A stretch of 64,000 nucleotides of DNA from contig CAKSEY010000002.1 in assembly GCA_934448295.1 (NCBI GenBank), positions 62,001-126,000 on the forward strand, given 5' to 3'. Below, one piece after another: positions 32,902-40,906 of the stretch; positions within the stretch are counted from its first letter, which is position 1; the number at the start of each line of letters is the position of its first letter. The translations under genes and the position numbers were made by a program. A model generated the notes under the pieces. The model worked only from the letters and a program-made list of their open reading frames with translations. It was not told where the DNA came from and searched no databases. Origin of the DNA: an uncultured Oscillospiraceae bacterium. GTDB taxonomy: Bacteria > Bacillota > Clostridia > Oscillospirales > Ruminococcaceae.

Positions 32902-33117
32902 TCAGAAATCGATATCGTTTACCGCTGAATTAGCAAGCTGAAGCTCCTTCTTGGGAACTCTCTTTAAAGGTGAATATACGAACTTCTTGCAGGAATCGTA
33001 AGCCTTCACCTCGCCCATCTTTGAGCACATTATCTTGTCGCCGCCAGCGGCAGTGCCCAGCTCGCAGTATTTGCAGGAGGGCTTTATGTTATTGCCAAAC
33101 AGCTTTTTCTTTGCCAT
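32902..33117 (-). CDS. Small Cys-containing conserved clostridial protein
   Basis: A 71-residue basic protein: MAKKKLFGNNIKPSCKYCELG, then a second Cys pair (IMCSKMG and YDSCKKF) and a C-terminal VYSPLKRVPKK. The spacing CxxC...C...C suggests a small metal-binding ribbon. I recognise the pattern as a short protein common in Ruminococcaceae and Lachnospiraceae, with no assigned function. GGAGG before the ATG and a conserved-looking frame support it being real. Confidence 0.82.
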   Translation of the reverse strand: MAKKKLFGNNIKPSCKYCELGTAAGGDKIMCSKMGEVKAYDSCKKFVYSPLKRVPKKELQLANSAVNDIDF

Positions 33118-33287
33118 ATATATTTCCTCCAGTCAGTTCATGGAATGCAGGCGTATGCCTATCTATACATATTATATCACACTGTGCAAGAATTGTCTAC
33201 CACAATTTCAGCGCCATTTTTTAGCGATTATGCACAAAAGGGACTGCGTTGCCGCAGCCCCTCGTTTAATTTACATCCAGGAATCAA

Positions 33288-35144
33288 TCAAGCCTTGTTC
33301 AGACGAGCCTCGATCTTGTCGAGCTCATCATACAGAGCCTGCGGAATGTTGCCGCCCTTAGCCTTGATATCATCATTGTAATATCTGCGCATTTCAGCGA
33401 TCTCCTTCTTCCAGAGGTCGATGTCAACTGCAAGCAGCTTGTCCTCAACTTCGGAAGTAACCTCGTCCTCGATGCCCTTCAGGTTGATGTCGCCCTTCTT
33501 AGGCAGGAAGCCGATAGGAGTCTCAACAGCGTCAACCTTGCCTTCAACACGCTTGATGATCCAGTCGAGTACGCGCATATTGTCGCCGAAGCCCGGCCAC
33601 ATGAAGTTGCCGTTCTCGTCCTGCTTGAACCAGTTAACGTTGAAGATCTTAGGAGCCTTGTCGCCGAGCTTCTCGCCCATCTCGAGCCAGTGTGCCCAGT
33701 AGTCGCCTACGTTGTAGCCGATGAACGGCTTCATAGCCATAGGATCGTGACGCAGAACACCGACAGCACCGGTAGCGGCAGCAGTTGTCTCAGAAGAAAC
33801 AGCGGAGCCCATATATGTGCCGTGTACCCAGTCGAAGGACTGATATACCAGCGGAGTTGTGGAAGCGCGTCTGCCGCCGAAGATGATAGCGCTTACAGGA
33901 ACGCCGTCCGGGTTGTTGAACTCAGGGGATACGCACGGGCAGTTGACAGCCGGAGCGGTGAATCTGGAGTTCGGGTGAGCAAGCTTCTTGTTCTTGCCGG
34001 TAGCGGGGTCGATCTCAGCAGTGAACTCAACGCCGTTTACCTTTGCACCCTTCCACTCTGTTGCGTCAACAGGCGGGTTCTTGTCGAGACCCTCCCACCA
34101 AACGGTGTTGTCTGCATTGTTGAGGGCAACGTTGGTGAAGATGGTGTTCTTCATTGTGGAAGCAAGCGCGTTGTAGTTGGACTTAGCGTTTGTGCCGGGA
34201 GCTACGCCGAAGAAGCCGTTCTCAGGGTTGATAGCGTAGAGTCTGCCGTCCTTGCCGGGCTTCATCCAAGCGATATCGTCGCCTACGGTGAATACCTGGT
34301 AGCCCTGCTCCTTGTAAACTGCCGGAGGAATGAGCATTGCGAGGTTCGTCTTACCGCAGGCGGAGGGGAATGCAGCGGTGATATACTTCATATCGCCGTC
34401 GGGCTTCTTAACGCCGAGGATAAGCATATGCTCAGCCATCCAGCCCTCGTTCTTGCCCTGGTAGGAAGCAATACGCAGTGCGAAGCACTTCTTGCCCAGC
34501 AGAACGTTTCCGCCGTATGCGGAGTTGATGGACCAGATAGTGTTCTCCTCGGGGAACTGAACGATATATCTCTTCTCGGGGTCAACGTCAGCCTTGCTGT
34601 GCAGGCCGCGAACGAAGTCGTCGGAGGCGTCGCCGAGGTTCTTGAAAGCGTCAGCGCCCATTCTGGTCATGATGTTCATGTTCAGAACAACGTAGATGGA
34701 GTCGGTCAGCTCAACGCCTACCTTAGCGAGGGAGGAGCCGATCGGACCCATGGAGTACGGGATAACGTACATTGTTCTGCCCTTCATAACGCCGTCGTAC
34801 ATGGGGGTAAGCATTGCCTTCATGTCCTTGGGGTCCATCCAGTTGTTGGTAGGGCCGGCGTCCTTCTTCTCACGGCAGCAGATGAAAGTTCTGTCCTCAA
34901 CTCTTGCAACATCGTTGGGGAGCGTTCTGTGATACAGGCAGCCGGGGAGCTTCTCCGGGTTCAGTCTGTACATCTTGTCCTTATCGCCGTCGGGCAGGGA
35001 GCAAACCTCGTTGGTCAGCTCGTCGAGCTGCTCCTTGGAGCCGTCGATCCAGATGACCTGATCCGGCTTTGTGAGGGCAACCATTTCGTCAACCCACTTG
35101 ATAACGTTAGGGTTCTTGGTTAATACACCGGGATTTCTTGCCAT
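33288..35144 (-). CDS. pckG: Phosphoenolpyruvate carboxykinase (GTP)
   Basis: A 618-residue GTP-dependent PEP carboxykinase, interconverting oxaloacetate and PEP with CO2. The nucleotide and metal loop AFPSACGKTNLAML contains the hyper-reactive Cys of GTP-type enzymes; FGGRRASTTPLVYQSFDW and NWFKQDENGNFMWPGFGDN are family blocks. In anaerobic rumen-type bacteria it usually runs toward oxaloacetate, fixing CO2 for succinate or amino acids. GTP-type rather than ATP-type is the less common form in Firmicutes. Its own strong promoter precedes it. Codon use looks optimised for high expression. Confidence 0.97.
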   Translation of the reverse strand: MARNPGVLTKNPNVIKWVDEMVALTKPDQVIWIDGSKEQLDELTNEVCSLPDGDKDKMYRLNPEKLPGCLYHRTLPNDVARVEDRTFICCREKKDAGPTNNWMDPKDMKAMLTPMYDGVMKGRTMYVIPYSMGPIGSSLAKVGVELTDSIYVVLNMNIMTRMGADAFKNLGDASDDFVRGLHSKADVDPEKRYIVQFPEENTIWSINSAYGGNVLLGKKCFALRIASYQGKNEGWMAEHMLILGVKKPDGDMKYITAAFPSACGKTNLAMLIPPAVYKEQGYQVFTVGDDIAWMKPGKDGRLYAINPENGFFGVAPGTNAKSNYNALASTMKNTIFTNVALNNADNTVWWEGLDKNPPVDATEWKGAKVNGVEFTAEIDPATGKNKKLAHPNSRFTAPAVNCPCVSPEFNNPDGVPVSAIIFGGRRASTTPLVYQSFDWVHGTYMGSAVSSETTAAATGAVGVLRHDPMAMKPFIGYNVGDYWAHWLEMGEKLGDKAPKIFNVNWFKQDENGNFMWPGFGDNMRVLDWIIKRVEGKVDAVETPIGFLPKKGDINLKGIEDEVTSEVEDKLLAVDIDLWKKEIAEMRRYYNDDIKAKGGNIPQALYDELDKIEARLNKA

Positions 35145-35227
35145 AATTGTTATCTCCTTCTGAATTTTAATGGAATTGAGAAAGCTGCGGCTTCAGAACT
35201 GCTGCATACACTTCCTCCACAAATAAC

Positions 35228-35256
35228 ATTATACCCGATATTTTGCAATAAGTCAA
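35228..35256 (-). promoter_or_regulatory. Promoter of pckG
   Basis: Minus strand: TTGACT (35256-35251), 17 bp, TATAAT (35233-35228). The untranslated leader of about 75 bases shows no obvious terminator. Confidence 0.85.
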
Positions 35257-35342
35257 GACAGATTCCTTGATTTTTTGAGAATTTTTTAACAATTTCACAG
35301 ATATTTCACCTTAGTAATTTATCACGGCATCAAATAAATATA

Positions 35343-35362
35343 GGGAGGGCGTATGCCCTCCC
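35343..35362. terminator. Palindrome after the patatin gene
   Basis: GGGAGGGC-GTAT-GCCCTCCC just past the patatin stop; same 8-bp arms as the palindrome at 32864-32883. Confidence 0.55.
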
Positions 35363-35372
35363 TGATATAACA

Positions 35373-36305
35373 TCAGCCCAAAGCCAGCAGCGCTTCCTCG
35401 TCCCCGGAAAGCTCCCGCACGGCGGGAACCGGCGCGCCGGAACTATGCGTGTGCTTTCTGCCCTCGTTCCAGTCCACAAGCTCCATCAGGCGCTTATCCA
35501 TCAGCGTGTAGCCATGGCGGTACAGTTCCATTATCTTGCGGCTGTCCTGCTCGAACTTGGATATCGTGGGTATCTGCGGGCGGATAACGAACGCCTTTCC
35601 CTCCGCCTGGAGCTTATCCATGAGCGCGGTGGTCTTGTTGTAGTTCTCCACGCGCTCCATGCACGCGTCTATGAACTTCGGATAATCCTTGTACATATGC
35701 GATATGACCTTGCGGAACTTCGCGTAGTTTGTCGGCGGAACGTTGGTATCTGGCTTGGTCAGTACGATAACCACCTTGTCGCAGCCCATGTCCAGCGCGT
35801 GCTGTATCGGAATGGAATCCGCGATGCTGCCGTCTAGGTAGTGTTTCCCGCCTAGCTCCACCGGGTCGCACAGCATGGGCACCGAGCAGGTCGCCTTGAC
35901 TATACTCAGCAGGCGGTTCTGGTCGTGCTTCTCAGAGAAGAACTCCGCCTTGCCGGTCTCGCAGCAGGTGCAGGTGTATTCCACCTCGGTATCGCTGTTA
36001 AAATATGTATCGAAATCGAACGGAAACTGCTTGTAGGGGTACTCAAACGCCATCTTGTCGAGGTTGATTATCTTGTGCACCTCCACAAACTGCCTGAACC
36101 CGAAATAGGATTCGGATTTCGGCGCGTTTATCTGCCGCGCAGTCCTGCCTATCTGGCGGGAAACGTAGCTCATTGCGTTGCCGCCGCCTGCGGAAACTCC
36201 CACCACATAGGGGTAGTATATCCCGTTCTCCATAAGTCTGTCAAGCACGCCCGCCGTGAATATCCCCCTCACTGCGCCGCCTTCAAGTATAAGTCCTGTT
36301 TTCAT
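35373..36305 (-). CDS. Patatin-like phospholipase family protein
   Basis: A 310-residue serine lipase/acyl hydrolase of the patatin family. The oxyanion loop is GGAVRGIF, the nucleophile elbow GVSAGGGNA (Ser in GxSxG), and the catalytic Asp lies in DGSIADSIP. The pattern is that of bacterial YqhO/RssA-type intracellular patatins with a C-terminal DUF6363-like region. The start at 36305 places MKTGLILEGGAVRG at the N-terminus after GGTGGTG; five residues of upstream frame are probably not used. It would hydrolyse lipids at the membrane; the substrate is unknown. Confidence 0.9.
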   Translation of the reverse strand: MKTGLILEGGAVRGIFTAGVLDRLMENGIYYPYVVGVSAGGGNAMSYVSRQIGRTARQINAPKSESYFGFRQFVEVHKIINLDKMAFEYPYKQFPFDFDTYFNSDTEVEYTCTCCETGKAEFFSEKHDQNRLLSIVKATCSVPMLCDPVELGGKHYLDGSIADSIPIQHALDMGCDKVVIVLTKPDTNVPPTNYAKFRKVISHMYKDYPKFIDACMERVENYNKTTALMDKLQAEGKAFVIRPQIPTISKFEQDSRKIMELYRHGYTLMDKRLMELVDWNEGRKHTHSSGAPVPAVRELSGDEEALLALG

Positions 36306-36681
36306 ATTTTTCACCACCATTTATGTTATGTAATGTAATTACACTGGTAACTCATGCTACAATGATAACACCCGAAAATCAATTTTTCGTTAACTTTCCC
36401 GCGGCGGGCGTTCATGTTTTCTACAAAAATAGACTTATTGCTTCAGCCAGAATTGGCAATTTGCCACCATATCGCATAGTCTCTGGCATTGCGGCGGAGC
36501 GTATCAAAGGCTGCTTATCTATGTTTGTGCAAACATAACAAAACCGTATATATATATATATATATATATTGCATATTGACTTTTCACTATTAATTATTGT
36601 ATACTTAAAACGGCACTAAGACATTTTGTATCAGCTACATAATGTTAAGGTAGCCAAAATAAAAGAAAGGAATAATTGATC
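36306..36681. promoter_or_regulatory. A+T-rich divergent intergenic region with (TA)n tract and promoter
   Basis: 376 bp without a gene. It contains an uninterrupted TA dinucleotide tract (36547-36569, eleven repeats plus T), followed 6 bp later by TTGACT (36576-36581), 18 bp, TATACT (36600-36605), the promoter of the secreted protein gene. The patatin side has only a weak TTGATT/TAGCAT pair. Composition is far more A+T-rich than the surroundings. Confidence 0.7.
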
Positions 36682-37755
36682 ATGAAAAGACTGCTCAAAT
36701 TCTCAGTGGCAATGATTCTGATAGCTGCACTTCTGGTGCCGATGTTTACAGTTTCTGCCGCTGCGGCAACAAAGTGGAACGGCACATCAGCCATTAAGGA
36801 TGGAAAGAGCTATGTAATCTCTTCTTCTATAACAATGGACAGCAAATTTACCGTTCCCGCAAAAACAACTGTTACTATCGCCAAAGGCGGCTCCTTAACT
36901 ATTTCTAAGGGAGTAACCGCTTCTATAAACGGAACGCTTTCCGTTTCAAACGGCGGTTCATTAACGGTAAACGGCACTTTAAACACCTCTGAAAAATCCT
37001 CATTAAAGGTGGCAGGCAAGTTCACCTATTCCGGTTCTGCAAAAATAAAGATAAACGGCGCTTACTCGGTGACTTCCACCGGCACCGTTACAGGAAACAG
37101 CTCAACTGAAATAAATCTCTCCGCTAAGTCTCAGTATAACTCAGATATGGAAAAGATAAATACATATCTTGAAAAAAAGAATTACTCCAAGGCTTGTTCA
37201 ATGCTTGAAAACGCAATTAGTTCTTATCCGGACAAAAAATCCACTCTGCAAAAGGCATATTCCTCTGCGGTAATAGACTGGGCGGATCAGGTTGCGGATA
37301 ATAAGGATTACGCCAGGGCTTCAAGTATTCTGAATTCATCAAAACAGTTCCTCTCTGATACCACAGATGTGCAGAATAGATATAATTTATATCAAAGCTA
37401 TATTCCGGTAAGGATTTCATCGCTCACTCCATGGGAGGGAGATTGGGGAGCAGGAGTACGGGAGGACTCTCTTGGAAATCAATATAAAGACGCATATGTT
37501 TTACGAAATGATACAACCAAATTTAAAATTGATGGTAAATTCACCAACTTTAAAGCAACCATTGCGTATTTCAATACTGGATGGTCTGATGATCGCATGC
37601 TTAAAATATATGCAGATGATGTTTTAGTATATGAATCTGATATACTTGAGAGAGATACCTCACCGATAAGTATTGATATTGATATAACCGGTGCAACATA
37701 TATCACACTTGATGGTTATATCTTTATTGATTCTGCAACCCTCTATAAAGAATAA
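36682..37755 (+). CDS. Secreted protein, beta-repeat plus NPCBM-like C-terminal domain
   Basis: A 357-residue protein with a Sec signal peptide (MKRLLKFSVAMILIAALLV..., cleavage after about residue 29). Residues about 40-145 are short repeats of the form GGSLTI/NGTLSVSNGGSLTVNGTL, a likely parallel beta-solenoid. Then comes a helical, TPR-like segment (about 150-235) and a C-terminal beta domain (about 245-357: RISSLTPWEGDWG, DRMLKIYADDVLVYES, SISIDIDITGATYITL) resembling NPCBM/NEW2 carbohydrate-binding modules. No enzyme motif was seen. The gene, especially its 3' half, is clearly richer in A+T than its neighbours, which suggests transfer. Function unknown. Confidence 0.85.
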   Translation: MKRLLKFSVAMILIAALLVPMFTVSAAAATKWNGTSAIKDGKSYVISSSITMDSKFTVPAKTTVTIAKGGSLTISKGVTASINGTLSVSNGGSLTVNGTLNTSEKSSLKVAGKFTYSGSAKIKINGAYSVTSTGTVTGNSSTEINLSAKSQYNSDMEKINTYLEKKNYSKACSMLENAISSYPDKKSTLQKAYSSAVIDWADQVADNKDYARASSILNSSKQFLSDTTDVQNRYNLYQSYIPVRISSLTPWEGDWGAGVREDSLGNQYKDAYVLRNDTTKFKIDGKFTNFKATIAYFNTGWSDDRMLKIYADDVLVYESDILERDTSPISIDIDITGATYITLDGYIFIDSATLYKE

Positions 37756-37782
37756 ATAAACCTCCGTAAAAGTCACAAAACA

Positions 37783-37812
37783 AATGCGCTGACCCGAAAA
37801 AGTCAGCGCATT
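37783..37812. terminator. Bidirectional terminator
   Basis: AATGCGCTGAC and GTCAGCGCATT form a perfect 11-bp stem followed by ATTTTT, between the convergent secreted protein gene and pnuC-like gene. Confidence 0.88.
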
Positions 37813-37816
37813 ATTT

Positions 37817-38515
37817 TTATGCCGCCGCAGTCTGCATTCCCGCCTGACGTTTCGCCATTCTCTGCCAGTTGATGAACCCGTATATATCGTTCGCAAGGAA
37901 CGCCGCGAAGCACACCGCCACCGGAATATAGCTCACATTCTCAAACGAAGCCATCGTCCACAGGACTATCAGCACAACGTCGTTCGCCGCGTAGCCCACA
38001 GCGTACAGCGGGCTTCTGCGGAACACGAAATACACCGCCACAAAGCTTGTGGTGACTGAAATGGTGCTGGGTATCAGGTTTGCGGTGTTGAAGTATTTCA
38101 GCACGAAATAGAACACCGCCGTTACCACGACTGCCAGCCCCGCCATAAACAGGTATTCCCGCCCTTTCAGCCGGTTCACGCGGACCTCGTTCTTGCTGTC
38201 GGACGGGTGCCGCAGCCACGATATCAGCGAAAACACCGCCATCGGAAGCGACATGAACATGTAGGTTATCATCTCGCCGTAATACGCGAAGCCCAGTGAA
38301 ATTATCCCGTACATCACCGCGAAAACTATCGCCATAGCCTGCGCGGCAGGGTGCCCTTTCGCCGCGAAGATCAGCGAGGTGACCCCCACCAGCGAAGCCG
38401 CCAGCGTCAGCCAGTTCTCCCGGTCAAACATCAGGAACGATGCTATCACCGCAAGCGTGGAGACCGCCCACAGCGCAAGCTCGCCCTTAGAAAAGTAGCC
38501 CAGTATTTTCTTCAT
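37817..38515 (-). CDS. PnuC-like nicotinamide riboside (or vitamin) transporter
   Basis: A 232-residue membrane protein with about seven transmembrane helices and the PnuC signature near the C-terminus (AAFLANDIYGFINWQRM), plus ENWLTLAASLVGVTSLIFAAKG near the N-terminus. PnuC proteins bring in nicotinamide riboside by facilitated diffusion for NAD synthesis; relatives carry thiamine or riboflavin, so the substrate needs context. The ATG at 38515 follows GGAGGAG. The leader carries a transcription terminator, implying ligand-controlled attenuation. Confidence 0.9.
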   Translation of the reverse strand: MKKILGYFSKGELALWAVSTLAVIASFLMFDRENWLTLAASLVGVTSLIFAAKGHPAAQAMAIVFAVMYGIISLGFAYYGEMITYMFMSLPMAVFSLISWLRHPSDSKNEVRVNRLKGREYLFMAGLAVVVTAVFYFVLKYFNTANLIPSTISVTTSFVAVYFVFRRSPLYAVGYAANDVVLIVLWTMASFENVSYIPVAVCFAAFLANDIYGFINWQRMAKRQAGMQTAAA

Positions 38516-38532
38516 TCTTCTCTCCTCCAAAC

Positions 38533-38618
38533 AAAAAAGCACCCGCTGCGTATCTTCAAAGACCTAACGATACGCGCGAATGCTCAGACATTCCTACCCG
38601 GTGGCAGATTTATTTTCC
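38533..38618 (-). promoter_or_regulatory. Terminator-containing leader of pnuC (candidate riboswitch/attenuator)
   Basis: The minus-strand leader holds a long stem (38583-38569 pairing with 38554-38539) followed by TTTTTT (38538-38533), placed directly before the pnuC ribosome-binding site. A competing hairpin, GAATG-TCTGAG-CATTC (38593-38578), uses the first bases of the terminator's left arm, so the two are mutually exclusive. This is the logic of a transcriptional riboswitch. It could be the NAD+-II (pnuC motif) class or something else; I could not match it to a known consensus by eye. Confidence 0.65.
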
Positions 38619-38624
38619 TGATAT

Positions 38625-38653
38625 AGTATAGCACACCCCGCCTGATTTGTCAA
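38625..38653 (-). promoter_or_regulatory. Promoter of pnuC
   Basis: Minus strand: TTGACA (38653-38648), 17 bp, TATACT (38630-38625). The -35 box sits in the loop of a perfect hairpin, CACCCCGC...GCGGGGTG (38634-38661). Confidence 0.85.
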
Positions 38654-38668
38654 GCGGGGTGAAGAAAT

Positions 38669-39643
38669 TTATGCGTAGTTTCCGCTGCCGCGCGCCAGCA
38701 CGATATCTCCCTCGGAAATTCCGTTCAGTATCTCGGTATAGCCGCCAAGGCTCACGCCGGTGGTGACTTTCAGCTTGTAGCGCTCCGTGCCGTCCACAAG
38801 GGTAACGAAGCTTTCCGAAGCTCCGGCTTTCACCGCAGAATCCGGCACCGCAAGCACGTTTTTCCGCTCAGTGGTGACGTAGACCGTCGCCCAGCCCGCC
38901 GAAACCGCCATAGCGGAATCGGTGAGTATCTTCTGCATATTTTCCTCGCCGACGTCGAATATCACGCGGCTGGCAGAATCGCCGTAAGCCGTTGCGGGCG
39001 CTGAATCCGGAGCCTCCACCACTGTCGCGTCGTAGGCGTCGTTGTCCACCTTTATCTTCACCTTCTGCCCGAAGCGGAACTGCGAAGCCCCCGCGCCGTC
39101 AAGGTAGATACCCGTCCGGCTTATCTCAGAGACCGCACAGCACAGCGTGTTTCCCCTTACCTCTGAACCTTCAGTGACGGAAGCCGTCTGGGTGATTATC
39201 CCGTCAAACGGCGCCCTTATAACGTACTTCTCCTTTTCAGCAAGCAGCATTTCCAGCTTCTTCTGCTCTATCTGGTACTGGAGATCGTCCCCGGAAGCCG
39301 CGTTGACGATGGTCTGCTGATTGCTGATATCGTAGTCCAGGTCGGAGGAATCAAGCTCCGCAAGAATCTCGCCCTTAGCGACCTCCCTGCCCTTCAGCGC
39401 ATTGAACGACATGACCAGCGCGTCCGCCGGGTATGTAAGATACACCGCATAGGGATAGCCTATCGTCACGCCGGTGCTTACGGTCTCAGAAAGATCCATG
39501 TACTGCGCCTCTGCGACCTCGTAGTGCACCTCTTCCGCCGCGCCGTATATCGGAAGCTGGATCTCGCCGCCCGTGCTCTTTCCGCCGGAGCAGCCTGTCA
39601 GGAATATTGCCGCAGCCAGAAGCGCAGCGCCAATTTTTTTCAT
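38669..39643 (-). CDS. HlyD/MFP-type adaptor lipoprotein
   Basis: A 324-residue lipoprotein: signal MKKIGAALLAAAIFLTGCSGG with lipobox LTGC, then the barrel-sandwich/lipoyl and beta-barrel layout of periplasmic adaptor (membrane fusion) proteins: KGREVAKGEILAELDSSDLDY, YVIRAPFDGIITQTASVTEGSEV and GISEGDIVLARG. Such adaptors normally work with a MacB-type ABC transporter or an RND pump. None is adjacent; the next upstream gene is cellobiose 2-epimerase, 28 bp away. The start at 39643 follows GAGG; a GTG 12 bases upstream is also in frame. Confidence 0.85.
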   Translation of the reverse strand: MKKIGAALLAAAIFLTGCSGGKSTGGEIQLPIYGAAEEVHYEVAEAQYMDLSETVSTGVTIGYPYAVYLTYPADALVMSFNALKGREVAKGEILAELDSSDLDYDISNQQTIVNAASGDDLQYQIEQKKLEMLLAEKEKYVIRAPFDGIITQTASVTEGSEVRGNTLCCAVSEISRTGIYLDGAGASQFRFGQKVKIKVDNDAYDATVVEAPDSAPATAYGDSASRVIFDVGEENMQKILTDSAMAVSAGWATVYVTTERKNVLAVPDSAVKAGASESFVTLVDGTERYKLKVTTGVSLGGYTEILNGISEGDIVLARGSGNYA

Positions 39644-39671
39644 AGGGAACCTCACAATCGAAGCCGGGCAA

Positions 39672-40856
39672 TCAGCCGTTTTCAGCCAGTCTGCGCATCA
39701 TTTCAAGGCACATTCTGCCGTTGTGGTAGGGGCACTTCCACGGGTCTACCACCGGCTTAAACTCAGCGAACTTCCAGTTGTCGTCAACCTGGGAATGCCA
39801 CTCGCCGCCCGGGCGCTTGTCAACGATGTGCTCCTGAATGAAGTTCCACACGTTGGAGGAGATCTCGAAATACTCAGCCCCGCCGTAGTGCTTCTGGAAT
39901 CCGTTCATGAAGCCAATGACCGCCTCAGCCTGCACCCACCAGATGCGCCATGTGTTTATCTTGTCCTTGTCGCGCTCGTTGAGCAGCGAGCCGGAAGCCT
40001 TGTCGTACGCGATATTCGCGATATTTCTTACGATAGCGCGGTTCATTACGGCGAACTTTTCGGTAAGCTCCGGCTCGCCGATGACCTCGCATGCACGGTC
40101 GATGAGCCATGTCGCCTCGATATCGTGTCCGTAGGAGTGGATATCGCCGATAACGTTCATGTTCTTGTCGAAGAATACCAGCAGCTTGCTTCCCGCCTTG
40201 TCGTAGATCTTGTCGTAGGTCAGGTCAAGCTGGAATTTCAGCCTTTCAAGAACCTTGGGATCATGGTCGGCGAGATAAAGCTCGGTGTACGCCTCCATCA
40301 TGTGGAGCGTGGTGTTCATGGTCTTGTCAGCCATGAGTCCGTTCTCGGAAAGCTCGTCGTTTGCAAGCTCTGTTTTCCAGTCCCGGGACATCTTTTCGAG
40401 GTAAGCCACGTCGTCGGTGGAGTTCTTTTCCACAAGCTCCATCACCTTGTACGCAAGCTCCAGTGCGCCCTTGTCGCCGCTTGCGCGGTAGTAGCTGGAA
40501 AGTGCATAGATGAAGAACGCCTGGCAGTAGGTGTGCTTGATATCCTCTTTTACGGTGCCGTCATAGTTCATGCTCCAGTAAACGCCGCCGTATTCCTTAT
40601 CAACGCACTTTTCGGTCAGGAATTCATACGCGTGCCTTGCATTGTCCAGCAGCGCTGGATCCTTGAGCTCCATGTAAGCGTTGGAATAGAACCACAGAAT
40701 ACGGGAGTGCAGGATAACGCCCTTTTCGCCCTTCTTGTCAACGTTCAGCGCGCTGTCCATGAAGCCGGTGAAGCCGCCGTTTTCATCATCGCGGAGCTTG
40801 TTCCAGAAAGGGATTATATCGCCGGTGAGTTCTTTTACGAATTCTTCTCTTTTCAT
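39672..40856 (-). CDS. Cellobiose 2-epimerase (AGE family)
   Basis: A 394-residue (alpha/alpha)6-barrel enzyme of the N-acylglucosamine 2-epimerase family. Blocks such as IIPFWNKLRDDENGGF, KGVILHSRILWFYSNAYM, DIHSYGHDIEATWLIDRA and GPWKCPYHNGRMC-like VDPWKCPYHNGRMCLE match, from memory, the Ruminococcus albus cellobiose 2-epimerase almost word for word, with the catalytic histidines in place. It converts cellobiose to 4-O-glucosyl-mannose, the entry to the mannosylglucose phosphorylase route of cellulose and mannan use. No phosphorylase is in the window. Confidence 0.93.
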   Translation of the reverse strand: MKREEFVKELTGDIIPFWNKLRDDENGGFTGFMDSALNVDKKGEKGVILHSRILWFYSNAYMELKDPALLDNARHAYEFLTEKCVDKEYGGVYWSMNYDGTVKEDIKHTYCQAFFIYALSSYYRASGDKGALELAYKVMELVEKNSTDDVAYLEKMSRDWKTELANDELSENGLMADKTMNTTLHMMEAYTELYLADHDPKVLERLKFQLDLTYDKIYDKAGSKLLVFFDKNMNVIGDIHSYGHDIEATWLIDRACEVIGEPELTEKFAVMNRAIVRNIANIAYDKASGSLLNERDKDKINTWRIWWVQAEAVIGFMNGFQKHYGGAEYFEISSNVWNFIQEHIVDKRPGGEWHSQVDDNWKFAEFKPVVDPWKCPYHNGRMCLEMMRRLAENG

Positions 40857-40906
40857 TTGTTCAAACCTCTTAGAAATGTATTGTTAATTATTATTCTCCT
40901 GAAAGC

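Noticed and set aside
33690..35123. 477-codon frame opposite pckG
   Set aside because: Antisense to a strongly conserved PEP carboxykinase; translation is Val/Gly/Leu-rich with no motif.
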